NCBI RefSeq assembly: GCF_913777145.1
Contig: NZ_CAJYPS010000012.1
Span: forward strand, 31,738 to 95,737
DNA from: an uncultured Roseateles sp.
Lineage (GTDB): Bacteria; Pseudomonadota; Gammaproteobacteria; Burkholderiales; Burkholderiaceae_C
Reading direction: 5' to 3'
Length of the DNA: 64,000 nt
Shown here: positions 61,660-64,000 of the stretch, piece after piece
Numbering within the stretch: position 1 is the stretch's first letter
Layout: every line of letters starts with the position of its first letter
Position numbers and translations under genes: made by a program
The notes under the pieces: generated by a model
Database searches by the model: none
What the model saw: only the letters and a program-made list of their open reading frames with translations
What the model was told of the DNA's origin: nothing

Positions 61660-62589
61660 ATGATGATGGTCCAGCCACCGCCCGCCGACGTCTCCCAAAA
61701 GATGGATATGCACACCGCCGATACCCGGCCCGACCCGCCTCGCCCCCCGCTCATACGCACGACGGATGAGCTGCTTCGCACCCAGCGCGACCTGGCCGCA
61801 GCCACCACGCCGGCGGGTCCTGCGCAGCAGCTGCCACTGGCCGCTGCGGCCGGCCGGGTGCTCGCGCAAGACCTGACACTGCACCCGATCGGCAAGGGCG
61901 CTGCGGTGCCTGAGCTGCTGCCCGCCGGCACCCGCTTGGACTGGCTGATGCTGCCCCAGCTGGCAGCAGCCGATCGCCACTCGGTGTCGGTGCACCCGCT
62001 GCTGCGCTGTGCCATCACCACCTTGCAGGCCGGCGTCACCGTGGACGCGCAGGAGAGGGTCTGTGCGGTGCTGCTGCAGTCCGCCCTGGAGCGCCTGGGC
62101 GTGAAGGCCCTGTGCACCGGCGCCGTGCCGCGCACCAAGCGCTCGACGCTGCAGGGCCTGGCCCGGCACTGCGACCTGCTGCTGGTGATCGCCTCGCCGG
62201 CTGGCGAGCCCCCGCCTGGCCCCGGACTGCAGGCGCCCACGCGCTTCGAGATGTCGGGCTGTGTCTGCGTGGTGCTGCCGGCCGACGCGGAAGCCGCGCT
62301 GGCGAGCTTCGTGGCCTTCGTCGTGCCGCTGATCCATGGCCTGCAGGGCAGGCTCCCCTTTGCCAAGCCCCTACAGTACGCGCTCGACGACGGCGCCTCG
62401 GTGCGTGACTCGCTCACCTGGGTGAGGGCCACCTATGCCGGCCCGGGCCAGGCCGGCCTGCGGGTAAGGGCTGGTCCGGCCCTGGGCCGGCTGAGCCGCC
62501 CCTGCGGCCTGGCCTGGCGGGCCTCGGACCTGCAGCGGGCCGACCGGCGCACCGTGGCCTTTCTGCCGCTGCGCGACTGGCTGGACTGA
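61660..62589 (+). CDS. Degenerate MoeA-like protein (molybdopterin molybdotransferase relative)
   Basis: A 309-residue protein with remote but ordered likeness to MoeA. LPLAAAAGRVLAQDL (about 58) is the MoeA N-terminal run; LLPAGTRLDWLMLPQLAAA and VSVHPLLRCAITT (about 90-120) match domain II; CDLLLVIAS (about 173) sits where MoeA has its GG-S-G loop; VVLPADAEAALASFVAFVVP (about 215) matches 'GLPGNPVS...F...P'. The catalytic PxFxxSxxDGYA segment, the TGDE motif and the GLPGNPVS residues are missing, so normal molybdate insertion is unlikely. Starts at 61660, 61663 or 61702 are all possible. It lies 31 bases before fdhD. Confidence 0.65.
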   Translation: MMMVQPPPADVSQKMDMHTADTRPDPPRPPLIRTTDELLRTQRDLAAATTPAGPAQQLPLAAAAGRVLAQDLTLHPIGKGAAVPELLPAGTRLDWLMLPQLAAADRHSVSVHPLLRCAITTLQAGVTVDAQERVCAVLLQSALERLGVKALCTGAVPRTKRSTLQGLARHCDLLLVIASPAGEPPPGPGLQAPTRFEMSGCVCVVLPADAEAALASFVAFVVPLIHGLQGRLPFAKPLQYALDDGASVRDSLTWVRATYAGPGQAGLRVRAGPALGRLSRPCGLAWRASDLQRADRRTVAFLPLRDWLD

Positions 62590-62620
62590 GCCCTCACCAC
62601 CCGATTCCAGACGATTGCAG

Positions 62621-63433
62621 ATGACACCGTCCCAAGCTCATGCCCCTCAGCCAGGCGCCGACCAGAGCCCCGCGCAGGACTCTCCGCTGCTGACGTTGAC
62701 CCTGCCGGGGTCAGGTCGCGCCGAGACCGTGGCGGTGGAAATGGCGGTGGCGCTGACGGTCAACGGCATCTCCCAGGCCGTGATGCTGGCCACGCCGCAG
62801 GATCTTGAAGACTTCGCACTGGGCTTTGCGCTCGCAGAAGGCTGGATCAGCCATGCCGATGAGTTGCTGGATGTCGAGCCACTGCCACGCCCCGGCGGCC
62901 TGGAGCTGGCGCTGCGCGTGCCCGCGTCCCGTGAGCAGTACCTGAAGGCGCGCCGCCGTCAGCTGGCCGGCCGCACCGGCTGCGGACTGTGCGGGCTGGA
63001 CAGCCTGGCCCAGCTGGACGCAGTCCAGCCCGGGCCGGTGCAGCGGCCCACGCTCGCCGTGGATGCGCTGGCGCGGGCGGCCGCCGCGCTGGCCGATGCC
63101 CAACCCTTGAATGCGCAGTGCGGCGGCCTGCACGCGGCCGCCTGGTGTGCACCCGACGGTGGATTGCAGCTGGCGCGCGAGGACGTGGGCCGCCACAACG
63201 CGCTGGACAAGCTCACCGGCGCGCTGGCCCGCCGGCGTCTGCAGGGTCGCGACGGCTTCGTGCTGATGTCCAGCCGCGCCAGCCACGAGCTGGTGCACAA
63301 GGCCGCGATGGCGGGGGTGGGCCTGCTGGCCTGCACCTCCGCCCCCAGCAGCCTGGCGATCGCGTCTGCGCAGCGCTACGGCCTGCAGTTGTGGGCCTTT
63401 GTGCGCGGCGACCGCGCGACGCGTTACGCCTGA
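62621..63433 (+). CDS. fdhD: Formate dehydrogenase accessory sulfurtransferase FdhD
   Basis: A 270-residue protein that passes sulfur from IscS to the molybdenum cofactor of formate-dehydrogenase-type enzymes. The two conserved cysteines are C121 and C124 in RTGCGLCG; AREDVGRHNALDKL and LMSSRASHELVHKAAMAG are family hallmarks. ATG 62621 is preferred over TTG 62615. It lies downstream of the MoeA-like gene and divergent from the YdeP-like enzyme, its likely client. Confidence 0.95.
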   Translation: MTPSQAHAPQPGADQSPAQDSPLLTLTLPGSGRAETVAVEMAVALTVNGISQAVMLATPQDLEDFALGFALAEGWISHADELLDVEPLPRPGGLELALRVPASREQYLKARRRQLAGRTGCGLCGLDSLAQLDAVQPGPVQRPTLAVDALARAAAALADAQPLNAQCGGLHAAAWCAPDGGLQLAREDVGRHNALDKLTGALARRRLQGRDGFVLMSSRASHELVHKAAMAGVGLLACTSAPSSLAIASAQRYGLQLWAFVRGDRATRYA

Positions 63434-63466
63434 AAACACCACGGGGTCCCGACGGCCCCATGAATG

Positions 63467-63491
63467 AAAAAGGCCCGGCATGGGCCGGGCC
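63467..63491 (-). terminator. Rho-independent terminator of fusA
   Basis: On the minus strand GGCCCGGC, loop CCAT, GCCGGGCC, then TTTTT. It lies about 34 bases after the fusA stop and also separates it from the convergent fdhD. Confidence 0.9.
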
Positions 63492-63524
63492 TGTTCACTC
63501 GGCGCGGCCCGCGGCCGCGCGCGC

Positions 63525-64000
63525 TCACTTGCTGCGCGAGGTGATGATGGCGTCGGCGACGTTCTTGGGCGCCTCGCTGTAGTGCTTGAACTCCATCGTG
63601 TAGGTCGCACGGCCCTGGCTCATGGAACGCAGCGTGGTCGAGTAGCCGAACATCTCGGACAGCGGCACTTCCGCCTTGATGATCTTGCCGCCGCCCACCA
63701 TCTCGTCCATGCCCTGCACCATGCCGCGACGGCTGGACAGGTCACCCATCACGTTACCGGCGTAGTCTTCCGGCGTCTCGACTTCCACGGCCATCATGGG
63801 CTCGAGGATGACCGGCGAAGCGCGACGCATGGCTTCCTTGAAGCCCATGGACGCCGCCATCTTGAACGCGTTCTCGTTCGAGTCCACGTCGTGGTAGGAG
63901 CCGAAGGTCAGCGTGGCCTTCACGTCCACGACCGGGAAGCCGGCCAGCACGCCGTTGGGCAGCGTGTCGATGATGCCCTTCTCCACCGCGGGGATGTACT
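63525..64000 (-). CDS. fusA: Elongation factor G, C-terminal part (5' end outside window)
   Basis: The last 157 residues of EF-G, the GTPase that moves tRNA and mRNA on the ribosome. Present are the end of domain IV ([27 protein letters not shown]; core [10 protein letters not shown] and YHDVDS) and domain V ([38 protein letters not shown]). The frame is open to the window edge, so the GTPase domain lies to the right. A strong terminator follows. Confidence 0.96.
   Translation of the reverse strand, partial: YIPAVEKGIIDTLPNGVLAGFPVVDVKATLTFGSYHDVDSNENAFKMAASMGFKEAMRRASPVILEPMMAVEVETPEDYAGNVMGDLSSRRGMVQGMDEMVGGGKIIKAEVPLSEMFGYSTTLRSMSQGRATYTMEFKHYSEAPKNVADAIITSRSK

Overview
This 64 kb window is an ordinary-looking, very GC-rich bacterial chromosome segment. 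It holds about 58 protein genes and one tRNA-Ala gene, packed tightly with many 1-8 base stop/start overlaps. Gene content points to a betaproteobacterium of the order Burkholderiales, probably the Roseateles/Pelomonas/Rubrivivax side. The clues are three PEP-CTERM proteins, class I fumarase, a GlnD-MnmH pair, DUF2788/DUF2189 proteins, a MoxR-DUF58-TgpA trio, a CIO-type bd oxidase and TctDE-like regulators. This taxonomic call is inference; no 16S gene is present. I see no insertion sequence, prophage, CRISPR array or replication origin.

Layout. 1-8 kb: 3' end of fumarase; a minus operon of histone-deacetylase-like hydrolase, MscS-type channel and periplasmic binding protein; divergent MoxR-DUF58-transglutaminase operon. 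8-15.7 kb: secreted ankyrin-like protein with MltB, a chemoreceptor overlapping an EAL protein, two PEP-CTERM proteins. 15.7-24 kb: ComEC, RidA, DsbB, gamma-glutamyltransferase, ScoAB with a divergent PAS-LuxR regulator, DUF3667 protein. 24-30 kb: 2OG-Fe(II) oxygenase with YaaA, then TetR/PIMT-like/TolC, then UppP. 30-37.5 kb: Map, GlnD, MnmH, DUF2189 and DUF2788 membrane proteins, a third PEP-CTERM protein, rubrerythrin with DUF3501. 37.6-45 kb: tRNA-Ala(CGC), AraC regulator/SDR pair, a TauABC-like ABC transporter divergent from a two-component system. 45-53 kb: cytochrome c pair, then a minus-strand series running BlaI, BlaR1-like metallopeptidase fused to a DD-peptidase, TonB receptor, P-type ATPase. 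53-63.5 kb: MocR regulator, then a compact operon YdeP-like molybdoenzyme, CydA, CydB, bestrophin, MoaA, divergent from a degenerate MoeA-like protein and FdhD. The window ends inside fusA (EF-G).

The two most interesting systems are (1) the BlaI / M56-S11 fusion / TonB receptor / P-type ATPase series, where a penicillin-binding S11 domain stands where BlaR1 proteins carry their sensor, and (2) the molybdoenzyme-cyanide-insensitive-oxidase-bestrophin operon with its own cofactor genes, including a MoeA relative that has lost the catalytic motifs. Several clear palindromes mark likely operators: a perfect 25-base one at 10511, a TetR-type one at 28656, an FNR box at 34326, and a 44-base one in front of blaI.
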